Source of the DNA: Edaphochlamys debaryana
Taxonomy: Eukaryota; Chlorophyta; Chlorophyceae; Chlamydomonadales
DNA length: 64,000 nt
Assembly (NCBI GenBank): GCA_016858145.1
Contig: JAEHOE010000108.1
Location: 248,001-312,000 of the forward strand
Direction: 5' to 3'
Made by a program: the position numbers and the translations under genes. The stretch's first letter is position 1; each line of letters opens with the position of its first letter. This document shows positions 1 to 11,767 of this stretch, piece by piece. The notes under the pieces were generated by a model that saw nothing but the letters and a program-made list of their open reading frames with translations, was not told the DNA's origin and did no database searches.

Positions 1-2459
1 CGCTCAGGGCGGCGGGGATGGCTACGAGGTTGCAGACGGGGTCCTCATCAGGGAGCTAGTTCATAACTGGGCTGTTGGCAGCTCTCGGCGCAAGCAACGT
101 GTTTCTCATGGGACGCTTCACACGCACACGCCCTTACACACGCACACGCCCATACACACGGCTTAAGCAATCACTAATCAGGGTCAGCACACACGCCTTC
201 CTCCCCCCGTTTCCGGCGGCGGCTATAGCCGCACCCGCACACGCCCATACACACCTGGACTACCCCTCGGCACGCACACGCTCATACGCACGCCTTCTTT
301 CCCCGTTTCCCCCCGCTCCCCCCTAGGCCCACGCCCTGGACCACCAGGTGCTGTCCGCCAAGATGGACCTGGACTATCACGCCTGCCACCCGCACCCGGA
401 CGGCATGCACGAGCTGAAACGCGCTCAGAGGCCCGACGTCGAGCTCTACGCGTGAGCGCACGGGGCCGAGGGGGGAGGAAAGGGGTGCCCGCAAGTCGTG
501 CTGGGGTGCTCGGAGGGGACTTCTCCAGGGGGCTTGGCGGGTGCTGGCTGGGCTGTGGCCGCAATCAGCATCCGTAAGTAGGGAGGTCCTGCACTACGGG
601 AGCGTGTTCCGCGGGATCTCTGTTTGGGGCGGAGAGCACGTGTTGCAGGCTAGGTTTCAGAACTGGATTCAGGGACAGAGGTAGGCAGGGATGGACGTCC
701 CGAATGAGGAGGAGAGGGTCTCGCAGGGTCGCATGCCACAGACGCCGCTGCTTGAGCGGCCGTACGACTGCACAGCTGTACGACGAGCGGTTACAGCACT
801 TCGCACTAAGCACACCCCTCCTCCACCCCGTTCAATCCCCAAAACGCCGCCGCAGCTTCGGCCGTGTGCTGAACCGGCTGGACATGCTGTGGCTAGAGCT
901 GGCGGCGGCCACGGGTCAGGAGCCGGTGCCCGACTCTCAGCGCCTGCTGCATGAGGATGCGGGTGCCAAGGTCATCAAGTGAGAGGACATGGGGGTGAAT
1001 CTTGGTTGCTTTGGAGGTTGCGGGCAGGGGAGAACGAGCGAGCGGAAACTGGCAGGGAGGGGAAGGGACGGAAGGGGAAGAAGGCAAGGGGAGATACGGG
1101 GCGACGGGTTCAAAGCTCATGTTGGGAAACGACATGGCCGCGAAGGTCATCAAGTCAGAGACATCGGGGACGGGGGAGCGATCACTGGTGGAGCCTCCTG
1201 GCCTGGGGAGCGCGTGCTGAGGGACAACGCGGGCGCGGGTCCTTGTGAGAGAAAAGGGATGGGCAAAAGCTGACGGAGGGGAGGGCGAAAGCGGGCAGAA
1301 TGCAGCGATCTGGCGGCTGGAACCTACGGGTCACGCGTGGTTCTTCTCCCTGCGCTGGCCCTGACTCGCTCCCCTCACCCCACCGTCCGGCGTGCACCCG
1401 CATCCCCTAGAGCCGGCGGGTGGTCCCAACGGGGCGGTCCCTTGCTACCCTCACCCCAACACCCGGCCTTGACCCTTGTCCCTTAGGTGCGGCATGCTGT
1501 GGCGCGGCAGCAACACCAGCGTGCTGGCCAAGGCCCTGGACAAGCTGGTGGGGGACAGCGCCGAGGTACAGCAGGTGGGGGCGAGAGGGGCAAGGAGGCG
1601 GCGGGTGTTGGGTTGGCACGCAGTTCTGTGACATCACGATCGGGGCTAACACCGGGCAATGCTTACGGAGGCGGCCAGGCGAAACACCCAGCGTTGCAGG
1701 CGCTCCTTCCCTACCGCGTGCCCACAACCCACGACCGCACCTCCCCACGCATCTCCCCCACGCAACCGCGCAACCGCACAGGCCATCGCTGCATGGACGG
1801 AGCAGGAGGCCTCCTCCAAAGGCAAGCGCATCAGGCCCTTGGGCGACGGGCCCGAGTACGACAACGTGGACCCGCGCAACGTCGAGCAGTTCAACTCCGG
1901 CCCCGAGCATCAGTCAGACGGGCGGGCGCAGCGTGGCGTGGGCCTGGCGGCTGAGTCAGACGAGGACGCCGACGGGACCGTCTCCGCCGACGAGGCCGCG
2001 CAACAGGCGGCTCAGGAGACAGAGGCGCAGGAGCGCGCGAAGCCGAAGACGAAACAACCTCAGGAAGCGGAAGAGGAGGAGGAGCAGGAGCTGGAGCAGA
2101 TCGAGGAGGACGAGAGGATGCAGGGCTGGAAGGAGACGAGCGGCCAGCGCGGGGTTGTCAAGGGCAAGACGGCGGAGGAGGTTGCTGAGGAGGCGGCGGA
2201 GAATGAGTCGCTAGAGCTGGACCAGATAGAGGAGGAGGAGCGAGTGAAGCCTCAGGCTGGGGCGCAGAGGGGGGGGCGCAAGGAGCAGGCCGGCGGAGCA
2301 GGGGCGAGCGGGGGTGGGGGCGCGGGGGGGGGCATCGAGAGCGGGGGTGTGAAGGGGAGCGCAGGCGCAGGGAGTGGGGCGGCGGCAGAGGGTGGGAGCA
2401 AGGGGACTTCATTCTTGCAGCGGGTTGCCTCGGCGTTGGGGCTGGGGGGGCGGCGGTAG
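1..2459 (+). CDS. 3' part of an unidentified gene; C-terminus Glu-rich then Gly-rich
   Basis: The gene enters from the left edge. In-frame exons are 327-451, 856-978, 1487-1574 (or 1565, both phase 0) and 1782-2459, where a TAG ends it; the phases join without a gap (338 codons). Open sequence at about 2-58 may be an earlier exon, but its donor is unclear. The first exons encode a compact, probably folded segment with several His, Cys and Trp residues (HACHPHPDGMHEL, FGRVLNRLDMLWLELAAATG). The last exon encodes a low-complexity tail of about 170 residues, first Glu-rich and likely helical (EEEEEQELEQIEEDE), then Gly/Ser-rich, ending in a short hydrophobic helix. I do not recognise the family. 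It is on the same strand as the fucosyltransferase-like array but shows no similarity to it. Intron 1 is full of CACACG-type simple repeats. Coding status is well supported by phase continuity; function is unknown. Confidence 0.65.
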
Positions 2460-3021
2460 TGAGCGTGGCGGGCACTGACGGAAGCGCTGGTGCGCATGTG
2501 TGTTTGGAGGGCAGGTATGGACGGCAAGCGGTCAATGAGATGTGCGTGTAAAGTTGTAGGAAGAGTTCAAGGCTTTGGGTCGTCAATAACCGGAAGCTTG
2601 TGATTGCGTGCGTACGACGCACGCGGGGCGGCGGTGGGCAATGCCCCTGCAGGGCGCATCAGTGGCATGGCGTTATTGGAGCGTTATGAGGACCGAAGGA
2701 CACGGGCGGACTGGTGGCTGCAGCAGGGTGGGGGGAGCGGCATTGCCCAAGTTGCCTCCTTGTGAGACGTGAGTAGGGTACTAAATGTGAAGCGGCGTGA
2801 GCAGCGTCAGCGATAGGCGGCGAGAGCTTCGGGGACTCAGTGCTTAAGCAAGGGTAGGATGCGGGCTATGACACACGGCCCGTACGGCCGCGAACGCGAA
2901 GCGCTAACTGTTTGCGAACCGGCAGCTTACACAGTATACGGACGATCGCAAATGTGACCCACGAGTTTCCAAACGCGACTGCGAGACCTAAAGTTGCGGC
3001 GCTTGGCAACCGCGAGGCGAG
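2460..3021. other. Intergenic: 3' flank of first gene and promoter region of gene A
   Basis: No coding exon is visible. A TGTAA, the usual polyadenylation signal of volvocine green algae, lies at 2547-2551, about 90 bases after the stop codon and suitably placed for a 3' end. No clear TATA box was found before the ATG at 3022. Confidence 0.4.
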
Positions 3022-6000
3022 ATGCGGCTTCGCGCCGTTGCAACCCTTTTAGTACTATGCTGCTTTTACAGCTTACAAGCGCACGCTAGGCGCGACGCGA
3101 AGACGGGCCCGGAGGACAATGCCGGCATGGCCAAGCCTGGCGACGGCTTCGGGCCGCGCACCCTGCTCGTGCCCATTCTCTGGCACGGTCCCAACAACCA
3201 AATAACTTCGGCGAAGGAGGTCCTGGCACTCGCAAAGCTGCTGGAGGGCGATGGACCGGGCGACAACATCACGCTTGTGCTCCCAGACCTTAACGAGCAC
3301 TACTCGGAACACATGCGCAAAGTCAAAGTGCGTGCGCAGAGTTCAAGGCCGCGGGGCAGGCGTGGGAGTAGGGGGTGACACTCGCAGGGTGGGCGGGTTT
3401 GAGTGGGTACGTGTCAGCACGGTTCGGCACGGTGGGCCCCCCGGCCTCCCCCTGGCTCCGCCCTCGAACCCTCTGTATGGGTTCGCGCGCAACGACTGAG
3501 AATCGAGTTTGTCCTTCCCTCCCGCAGATGCTCTTCAGCGAGCTGTTCGACATGAACGCCCTCAGGCGAGGGCGCGTGAACCACGTGCTGATGCATGACC
3601 TTATGGCCAGCGGCTGGGACGGGCAGCTGGACGCCGTCGTTATGCTGAGGGACAAGTCCAGCTTCCCGCCGGCAAGTTGGGGCAAGGATAAACCTTGTGT
3701 GTGTGTGCAGTGCACGGGGCTCTGCAGCCAGCAGCGCTCCGTGCAGGCATGAGTGTAGGCCCCTGCGTGGGCAGCAGAGGGTTTCTGCTGCAGCGCCGCG
3801 TGTGTTCCTGGGTTAAGGCACGGGATGCCAAGGCAATATGACTCTGGACAGGGGTGCCGCCGCTGGTTCGCTCTGTTTGCTTGATTACCTCTTACCTAAA
3901 GGACCGACTCAACCCTGGCCGCAGATCGATAAGATGTGTCGTCTTATGGGAGTGGCAGCGCCTCGGGAGCAACAATGGCTGCACTCGCCGCTCAGTCATT
4001 ACCTAGGGTGCACGTGAGCGCGGAAAGGCAGGGCAGGGCAGGGTAGTGGGAGGTGAAACGAATGGCTTTGTGGCCGTAGAACGTTCTGCTCGGCTGCCAT
4101 GTGTGTGTCATGGCCACAACCGCCACAACCGCCACAACCGCCACCGTGCTGCGCGGCTCGCCCGCAAAACTATTGCCGTACCTGCCGTACCGCGCCCCTA
4201 CGTTGCCGCTGCAGGCAGGACCGCATCGATCAGCTGCGGGACATGATCAAACCCTACCGTGAGTGCGCTGCAGCTACTACCTCGGGGGCGGGCCAGGCGG
4301 GACAGCCGGCCTTGCGTTACGCCGCCCTTCGCAGCTCTTCACATGCTCGGGTGACCTGCCCTCACCGCTTCGATGCTTGTGTCCCTCAGGTTACGTCGGC
4401 ATCCTGTGCTTCCACGACCTCATTGCGGGAGCGCAGCGGCTGGCAGGTCCGCTGCTAATCGACTGTCAAGACCAGTGCTGCCAGGTGTGTGTGCCGGGTG
4501 CACCGCGGGTTGCTTTCTTGTGTGGACGTGTTCGGCATGCGTATGTATGCGTTTCGTGGTCAGGTTATCATGCCACGACAAACATAAGACAAGCCGACCG
4601 ACTGCTTGCCCTCTTCCCGCCCCCTCAGGCCTACAAGGACCGCAGCGTGCTCCTCCGCAAGTCGCCCCTCCTGCACCAGCTGGCGGGGGAGCTCATGGCC
4701 AGCACACTGGGCAAGCACCGCCGATTCATCGCAGCGTGAGCGGGGCGGTGGGAACCGGGTGCCGTCAGGGGACCCCGCATGCATGAGCGTCGCACTCCAG
4801 AACACTGCGCCATCCGCACGCCATCCTGCCCCTCCCCGCCTCGCCCTGTGCGCCCCGATTCCCGCCATCCTGCGGATGAGGCGCTCATCCTGCTCCGCCT
4901 CGCACGGACTGCCCCGGACTGACATGCCATGCTGACCCGCCCGCCCCGCCTTACGCACCGCCGCTCCACCTTTGACCCACAGGCACATCCGGCCGATGAT
5001 GGACGAGTGCCTGGGGCTTTGGAGCCAGCCCCAGGATCAGCTGGACCCCGTGCAACTAAGCCTCAACTGCAACAACTCCTACATCCTAGACAGGTGCCCG
5101 GGATAGCCGGAGGAACGGGAAAGCCGCTGTGTTTCTGACTTGCCGTACTGCCTAACCTGCTGACAGTTCTATGGTTCCCCCACTCCCTCCCCACAGGCTG
5201 GTCCCCAACCTTCAGGCCCTCATGCGGAGGTACAACACCTCGACCGTGTTTGTGCTGGCGCACCCCAACATCCGGCACCGAGTGTCCAGGATGCTACAGG
5301 CGAGGACGGGCATTGCCTAGAGGTCTTGCTCGAGGTCCCATCCAGGGTTGCTGGGAATGAGGGATGGTGCCATGAGCCGGCGCGAGACGTCTCGAGACGT
5401 CCTATCTGCTCCTCCTTCCCTCGCTCCCTTCATTGCAGGCTGGCGGCATCCGGCCCTTTTACATCGACCTGGGGGCACTGAACGCCTCGTTCGCGGGCGC
5501 GGGCAACGGCAAGAGGAAAGCAGAAGGACTGGGCACGGCTGCGCGGGAGCCGGCAGGTCGCGGCGGTGCTCACCACGGGGAACCCACGGGTGGGGATGTA
5601 GAAGTCGGCAGCACGGGTCATAGCTCTGGCGCGGAGAGAGAGCTGAAGGCTCGAGCGCACAAACACCAAGGACATAGTCTGGCGGGGCCCAAACCCGATG
5701 GTCCCCGGCTGCACACGCCGCCTTCTGTGTCGCTTCTGGGGGTCGTCGAGGAGGCCATTGCTGCAGCGGCGACGGCTTTCGTGGGCACAACCGAGAGCAG
5801 CATGACGGGAATGATTGTGCAGGTGAGGGGAGCAAAGGGCGGCGGGCAAGCCTGGCGGCGGGCTAAAAATCAAGGAGGAGTCAATTACATTCTTAGGCTC
5901 GCGGCCAAGCACATCCCAATGCTGGTGCTGCTCCCCACTTGCCGCCGGCCCGTCCACCCACAGGAGCGGTTAGCTCGGGGCATGTCTCCAGACGACATGT

Positions 6001-6763
6001 GAGTCCGGGCACAGGGTATTGGAGTTAGGACACGGGTGGTGTCGACGGCATGCAGGGCAGTCCCTAGGTAGGGCCGTTCATCATGGCTCCGCCCATGCGG
6101 AGCTTGGGGTCATGCATGGTGCGTCGCCGCCATGATTGAATGGCAACCTTGCACTGACACCGCTCACCCCGCCCCACGCCCAGGTACTTTTTTGGCGCTC
6201 GTGACGACTGCGCAGACCTACCCTGCCGCTTGGTCACATTTGATGAGCCCACCGCTCACCACCGCGCGCCTGGGTTGTCCACGGAAACGGAAGCAGCTGG
6301 CAAGCCGGAGACGGAAGCGATCAACACGCGTGCGGAGAAGGTTGCCAAGCCAGAGACGGAAGCGGCGGTAGGGCTTGTTGCGCGAAGGGGCGGCGACGGA
6401 GGCACGGAGGAGGCGGGGCTGAAACGGGAGGAGCAGGCAGCTGCCGAGCCGCTGGGTCAGGGGCAGGAGGAGGCAGACGGGCAAGGGAAGGAGACGCCAG
6501 GGGCTGGCGACTATGACGCCAGCGAGAGGGGAGCGAGCGATGAGAAGGTGGGAGGGGAGTCCAAGAAAGATGCAAGACTAAGGAAAGAACGAGAGCGTCG
6601 GCGGGCAAAGCGAAAGAAGGAGAGAGAAGGCCGGCAGGACCGGAATGCAGGGGACGGTGACGGGTTTGGAGCGCGGGAGGTGGACGGGGACCATGGCCCG
6701 GGGGCTGTGTTGCGGCGGGGAGGAGGGAAGGAGCAGGCAAGTGAGGAACTTCGGGACAAGTAG
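3022..6763 (+). CDS. O-fucosyltransferase-like secretory protein, paralogue A
   Basis: Eleven exons: 3022-3327, 3528-3671, 3925-4013, 4215-4258, 4390-4484, 4629-4735, 4983-5093, 5197-5299, 5439-5822, 5964-5998, 6184-6763; 665 residues. The N-terminus is a signal peptide or signal anchor (about residues 4-22). The family match rests on three landmarks of GDP-fucose O-fucosyltransferases: WHGPNNQ followed by KEVLALAKLL near residues 54-72, AHIRP at 262-266 (the donor-binding H-x-R region), and FVGTTESSMTG near 447-457 (the C-terminal S-S motif). Such enzymes move fucose from GDP-fucose to Ser/Thr or glycans in the ER or Golgi; the exact substrate is not predictable. The last exon adds a charged Lys/Glu/Arg tail of about 170 residues that paralogue C lacks. 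Introns 2 and 8 have GC donors (3672, 5300). Start chosen for the signal peptide. The family assignment is by motif only. Confidence 0.72.
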
Positions 6764-7537
6764 GAGCATAAGGCAGGTCCTTCGGTTGGGACCACGTACC
6801 GTTGATCCCTTTGGTATGACGCATGGCGGCAGGAGCCGACCTTGCTCTTGCGAAAGGGCACAAAACTGCAGCGCTTGTCTTTGATGAATGTGATTGGTGT
6901 ACATCGTGGGCACGTCTATGACGTGGCCGACGTGGCCAAGTCAAAGCAAAATAATGAGGAATGACATACACATATATATACAGGTGTACCGGTACTTTGT
7001 TTTGGGCCCGGGCCGGGTCAGGGGGCCAGCACACTCAGGACTGGCCTGCCGCACACTCAGGACTTGAGACGTTGCTGCTGGGGATTCGGAGGCGGGCACA
7101 AATGCATGGCGGATTGGCGGGCAGGCCAGTTGGCGAAGTTGTCATTGCTGTGATCAAGATGAAGTGTACTTATGACGACGACGGGGGATGTTTGGTGCAA
7201 CTCAAGGTGTTGGGACTTGGGAGGTGTTGGGATCGCGGTAGTTGCGGAGCCGTACGGAGTCGGCACGTAAGAGTTGCGTGACCCCACTTGCGCCTGCACC
7301 CCGCTAAGCCCTGACTTAGAACTCATTCTCCGCGCGCCACGCATACGCTTGCCCCGGCGCTTCTGCACAGCGCCAAACGGCGGGCGGCCGCACAAGGAGT
7401 CGCTCCTACCCAGAACCAGCGAGCGAGCGACTAACTGGTATTAGCACTCGAGCAATTACCTGTATCCTACATATGCGGCCAGCACTGCAAGACTGCGGCT
7501 CGCGCCCGTCAACAGTTGCGCAATGCAACTGAGCTGA
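6764..7537. other. Intergenic between paralogues A and B
   Basis: No exon seen. It contains a short AT-rich stretch near 6965-6982 and ends in a four-codon upstream ORF (7523-7537) whose TGA directly abuts the start codon of gene B. Confidence 0.4.
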
Positions 7538-10500
7538 ATGCACCCACGAGCCTTCGCGACGCAGCTCGCAGCTTTTGTCTGTATCTACTTAGCTCATAGC
7601 GCTGGCGTCGCGGCCAAGCACAAACAAAAGGCCAAGGATGGAGAGCGGGGAATCCTCAAACCCGAAGGAGGCACGATGGTGGTCCCAATTTGGTGGCACG
7701 GGCCTAACAATCAAATCACAACTGCTAAGGAGGTGCTGGCACTCGCAAAGCTGCTGGAGGGCGATGGACCGGGCGACAACATCACGCTTGTGCTCCCGGA
7801 CCTTAACGAGCACTACTCGGACAATATGGCTCGAGAGGTCAAGGTAGGGGGAATACGTTGGGAAAGGGTGACGCACATTGGCACGGACCCATCCAACCCA
7901 TCCATCCATGGTCGGGGCCATCCTCCCGCACAGATGCTCTTCAGCGAGCTGTTCGACATGAACACTCTGAGGAGAGGGCGCGTTAACCACGTGCTCCTTG
8001 ACGACCTGAAGGCTGGCGGCTGGGACGGGCAGTTGGACGCCATCGTCTTCCTGCGGGCAGACCACGAGTTTCCGCACGTAAGCACCACCCGCGTGCGGAA
8101 GGACTCCCGAGTTGGGGTGCCTCTGCTCTTATCGGGGTCAGCTGGCAAACAACGGCGTTGTCACATGTTCCATGGCACAGAGGGGATCGTCACGTGGTTT
8201 GCCACCAACCAGTATGGCTGTGTGTCGCCCGGTTCTGGGCGGGGCCTAAGGCTCAGGCCCCTGGGTGCTTTAATCCCGTGCACAGGTCAAGGGCAAGTGC
8301 AGGCTTATGGGCCTTGAACCTCCCGGTCCGGACCGCTGGATGCTTTCGCCTCTGAGCCACTACCTGGGATGCACGTGAGCAGCGCGAGATACGGCGGGAG
8401 GGCTGGCACGGGACACCGACGTGTCCTTTACCCTACCGTTGCGCATGTCAAGCTCCCAGGTCCTGAACCCTCCCATCCGCCGTCCTTTCCATGCACGTCC
8501 CCTCTGTATTCATCCGGCAGGCAGGACCGCGTTGATCAGCTTCGGGACATGATCAAGCCCTACCGTGAGTGGGCCTGCAGCCGCTGGCTTGCGGCAGAGC
8601 AGGGCGGGACGCGGAGGGCCCCTGGTTTGAGGACAGAGGGCCCTCAGTCCTTTGATCGGGTGGCTGCCGGGTCACGAGTGTCAGTGGCGGCTCTGAGGGG
8701 CAATCACCCCTGCCCTGCCCCATGCCTACCCTTCAGGCTACGTGGGCGTCCTGTGCTTCCATGACCTCGTTCCTCAAGCACACAAGATGGCGGGCGCTCT
8801 CCTGACGGACTGCGCAGATCAATGCTGCCAGGTGGGTATGTGTGGGTTGGGGCGAGTCCGGCCGCGCGCCTGCAACTTGATCATCTGTTTATGCCGGGCA
8901 CGCAGCGGGACCAGGGACTCAGGTTGGCTGCGGCCACCTGCTGGAAGATGGAGCGCACCCAAGCATAGCCCATGACAGGGGGCACGATGGGGCCGGGCCT
9001 ATGGGCACCCAGGCACGCACACGGCACACGGCACGAGGCCAAGAAGGCGCTCTCTGAGGCTGTCTGGTGGGGTTACTCGCAAGGCTGAGCCCTGTCTTGC
9101 TGCCCTTCTCCCCCATGCACGCGTCCCCCGCCCCCCCCTCAGGCCTACAAGGACCGCAGCGTGCTCCTCCGCAAGTCGCCCCTCCTGCACCAGCTGGCGG
9201 GGGAGCTCATGGCCAGCACACTGGGCAAGCACCGCCGATTCATCGCAGCGTGAGCGGGGCTATGGGAAATCGCCGGACGAGAGGGCAGTTAGGGCAAAAC
9301 TCGATGCTTCGAGCGCCCGACGTGACTCCAGCCAAAACGCTGTCGCCTGCTGCTCCTCCGCCCTCAGGCACATTCGCCCAATGCCGGACCCCTGCTTACG
9401 GATCTGGGCAGAACCCCAGGAGGAGCTCGATCCCTCAGCCGTTGGAGCCACCTGTATCAACAACTACCTCCTTTACAGGTGGGTGTCTACGCAAGAGGCT
9501 AGGCACAGCCTCTGCACCAACCCACGTTCCTCCCGACCTTACCGTACCGGTACTCTGCTGCCGCTCCTGCTCCTACTCCCTCGCACGCCCGCCATCTTAT
9601 CCTGAACCTGCTGCCTCTGCCCCTTCCAGGCTGGTCCCCAACCTCCAGGCCCTCATGCGGAGGTACAACACCTCGACCGTGTTTGTGCTGGCGCACCCCA
9701 ACATCCGGCATCGATTGACCAAAATGCTTGAGGCGAGGACGGGGCGGGATGTCATGGGTAGCCGAACGATCTGGGGGATAAGGCGACCGGGGGTGCTGCG
9801 TGGTACGGTGCTGAGTCAGCACAGGAGCAATGCTAACGGGCTTCCTTGACGTTTATATTGGTGATGCAACGCGCCATCATCCGGGAATGATGGGGGCTAT
9901 AACCTGTCACACCCCTTGGTGACGGCCCCGCCATGTGCCTTCCGCTCCGTAGGCTGGAGGCATCAGGCCCGCGTACATCGACCTGGGGGCACTGAACGCC
10001 TCGTTCGCGGGCGCGGGCGGCGGCAGGAGGAAAGCGCATGGCCCCAGCGGCACCGCTGGGCTGAAGCTGGAAGATCGTGGAAGCCCTACGGACGCTGGCG
10101 ATCGCCTCGGCGGGGAGGCTGAAGTCGACCGAGGGGCGGGGATCAAAAGCGGTCGGCCCAAGGGAGCTAAGGCGGTTCTGCGAGAGCTTGGGGATACGGC
10201 CAGGGCAGATGAGGAGGCGGCAGGGCCCACGCACGGCGGGCCTCGGCTGCACACGCCTCCCTCCGTGTCGCTTTTGGCGGTGGTGGAGGAGGCGATAGCG
10301 GCCGCAGCGGTTGCCTTTGTCGGCAGCAAGGAAAGCAGCATGACGGGAATGATTGTGCAGGTGAGGAAAGTGTCAGGCGGTACGGGCGTCAACAGCAACA
10401 CGCTGTGCTTCTGCTTACGACCTGCGATCCGTGTCACGGAACCCTTCCCCAACTGGTGCTGCTCCTTCCCAACCTCAGGAGCGCTTGGCCAGGGGCATGT

Positions 10501-11296
10501 CTCCCGACGACATGTGAGGGGGTCGGGGTGCGGAGAGGAAATGCATGGCAGCGGGCGCAACAAGGATGGGGGTGCCCTGAAGGCCGTGCCGTGCCGTGCC
10601 GCCGTGCCGTGCTGGGCAGCTAGCGTCCTGCGCCTCCAACCCGGGAGATCAAACGCTGCAAGACGCTGCCGCCTGGTATGCGCGAACAAGCACCTTAGCT
10701 GCACTCACTGCAAACCAATGCATTTTATGGCTGGACAGATACTGCTGGTGTCCAGCTGGCTCCGCAGGGCCATGTGCCCAGGGGCGGCCGTCCCGGGGGG
10801 TGCGGGGCCCAATCAACCTATCTAGTGACATCTCTCGCTCGTCCCTCGCCCTCCTGCAACCCGTGCCGCTGCTAGGTACTACTTTGGCCCTCACCTGGAC
10901 TGCGCCGAGCTACCCTGTACTCTAGCCTCCTTCTATCAACGGAAGGAGGAGCGCGAAGGGGGAACACCACCGGAGCATGAAGAGCACGGCGTGCAAAGCG
11001 CAGGGAATGCGGGAGCCGGCGAGGACCTGGAAGATATGGCGTCGGCATGGATGGGGGAGCGGAGTGCGACCATCCCGTCCGCTGGAGGGAAAGGGGCAAG
11101 GGACCCTGGGGAAGGGACGGATGTCGAAGGGCCAGACGGGAAAGGGGACGGGCGAGGCAAGGAGGGGACGGATGCTAGCGGTATAGATGCGGGGGCGGGC
11201 CTGGATAAAGATGGCAAGCAAGCGCATGGGAGGAAGAAGGCACGGAAAGGGAAGGATGGGGGCCGTAGACAGAGAGACCCCACGGACGACTACTAG
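7538..11296 (+). CDS. O-fucosyltransferase-like secretory protein, paralogue B
   Basis: Eleven exons: 7538-7843, 7934-8077, 8286-8374, 8521-8564, 8737-8831, 9143-9249, 9368-9478, 9630-9732, 9953-10360, 10479-10513, 10876-11296; 620 residues. Exons 1-8 and 10 are the same length and phase as in paralogue A. It has a signal peptide (about residues 1-26), the WHGPNNQ motif with KEVLALAKLL after it, AHIRPMPD, and FVGSKESSMTG near the C-terminal end of the catalytic region, so the same O-fucosyltransferase-like fold is inferred. The product is expected in the ER/Golgi or secreted. The last exon opens with YYFGPHLDCAELPC and runs into a Gly/Glu/Lys-rich tail of about 115 residues. Intron 8 appears to use a GC donor at 9733. 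Gene B lies 774 bases after A. Substrate unknown. Confidence 0.72.
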
Positions 11297-11767
11297 GAAG
11301 TGACTGGCCCGGGAGGGGCCTGGCTGATGCAAGATTCCGGAGTGCTGTCGACCCATCCACAGGACAGAAAGACAAGTGCAACCAACTCCTCCTGACCCCC
11401 CACGACCTGCCCACGACTCCTCAGGGCAGCGGACGAGTCACGCGTTGCGTCCCTGACGCAGCTTCCGCATCGCTGCAGCTTCAGCTTCGCACAAACCGGT
11501 TCGGTTCTACCTGGGCAAATGGCTCGCGACTTTAGGCAGGGACAGGTTTCGACAGCTGAGAAGACCGCCGGTTGCGGTTCGCACTGCTCGTAAGCAGTGC
11601 CAACCCAACGAACCGACCCGAGCCCGACATACGGGCGTCCACCCCAAACAAGCAGTGTGCCGCCTACTATACACTTACTGAGTCGCGTTGTTGGCCAAGG
11701 CGCGACCGGCGTGCAAGTTCTGCTGAAGTTTGCAGTGCATAGCATTTTTGCTCGCAACGGAGCCGCG
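11297..11767. other. Intergenic between paralogues B and C
   Basis: No exon seen. The reading frame of gene C is open upstream to about 11597, but the ATG at 11768 is preferred because a signal peptide follows it at once, as in paralogues A and B. Confidence 0.4.

Noticed and set aside
5279..5299. GT donor within CACCGAGTGTCC in genes A and C as an alternative to the GC donor of intron 8
   Set aside because: Gene B has no GT there, and using it would drop six conserved codons; the shared GC site is preferred but not proven.
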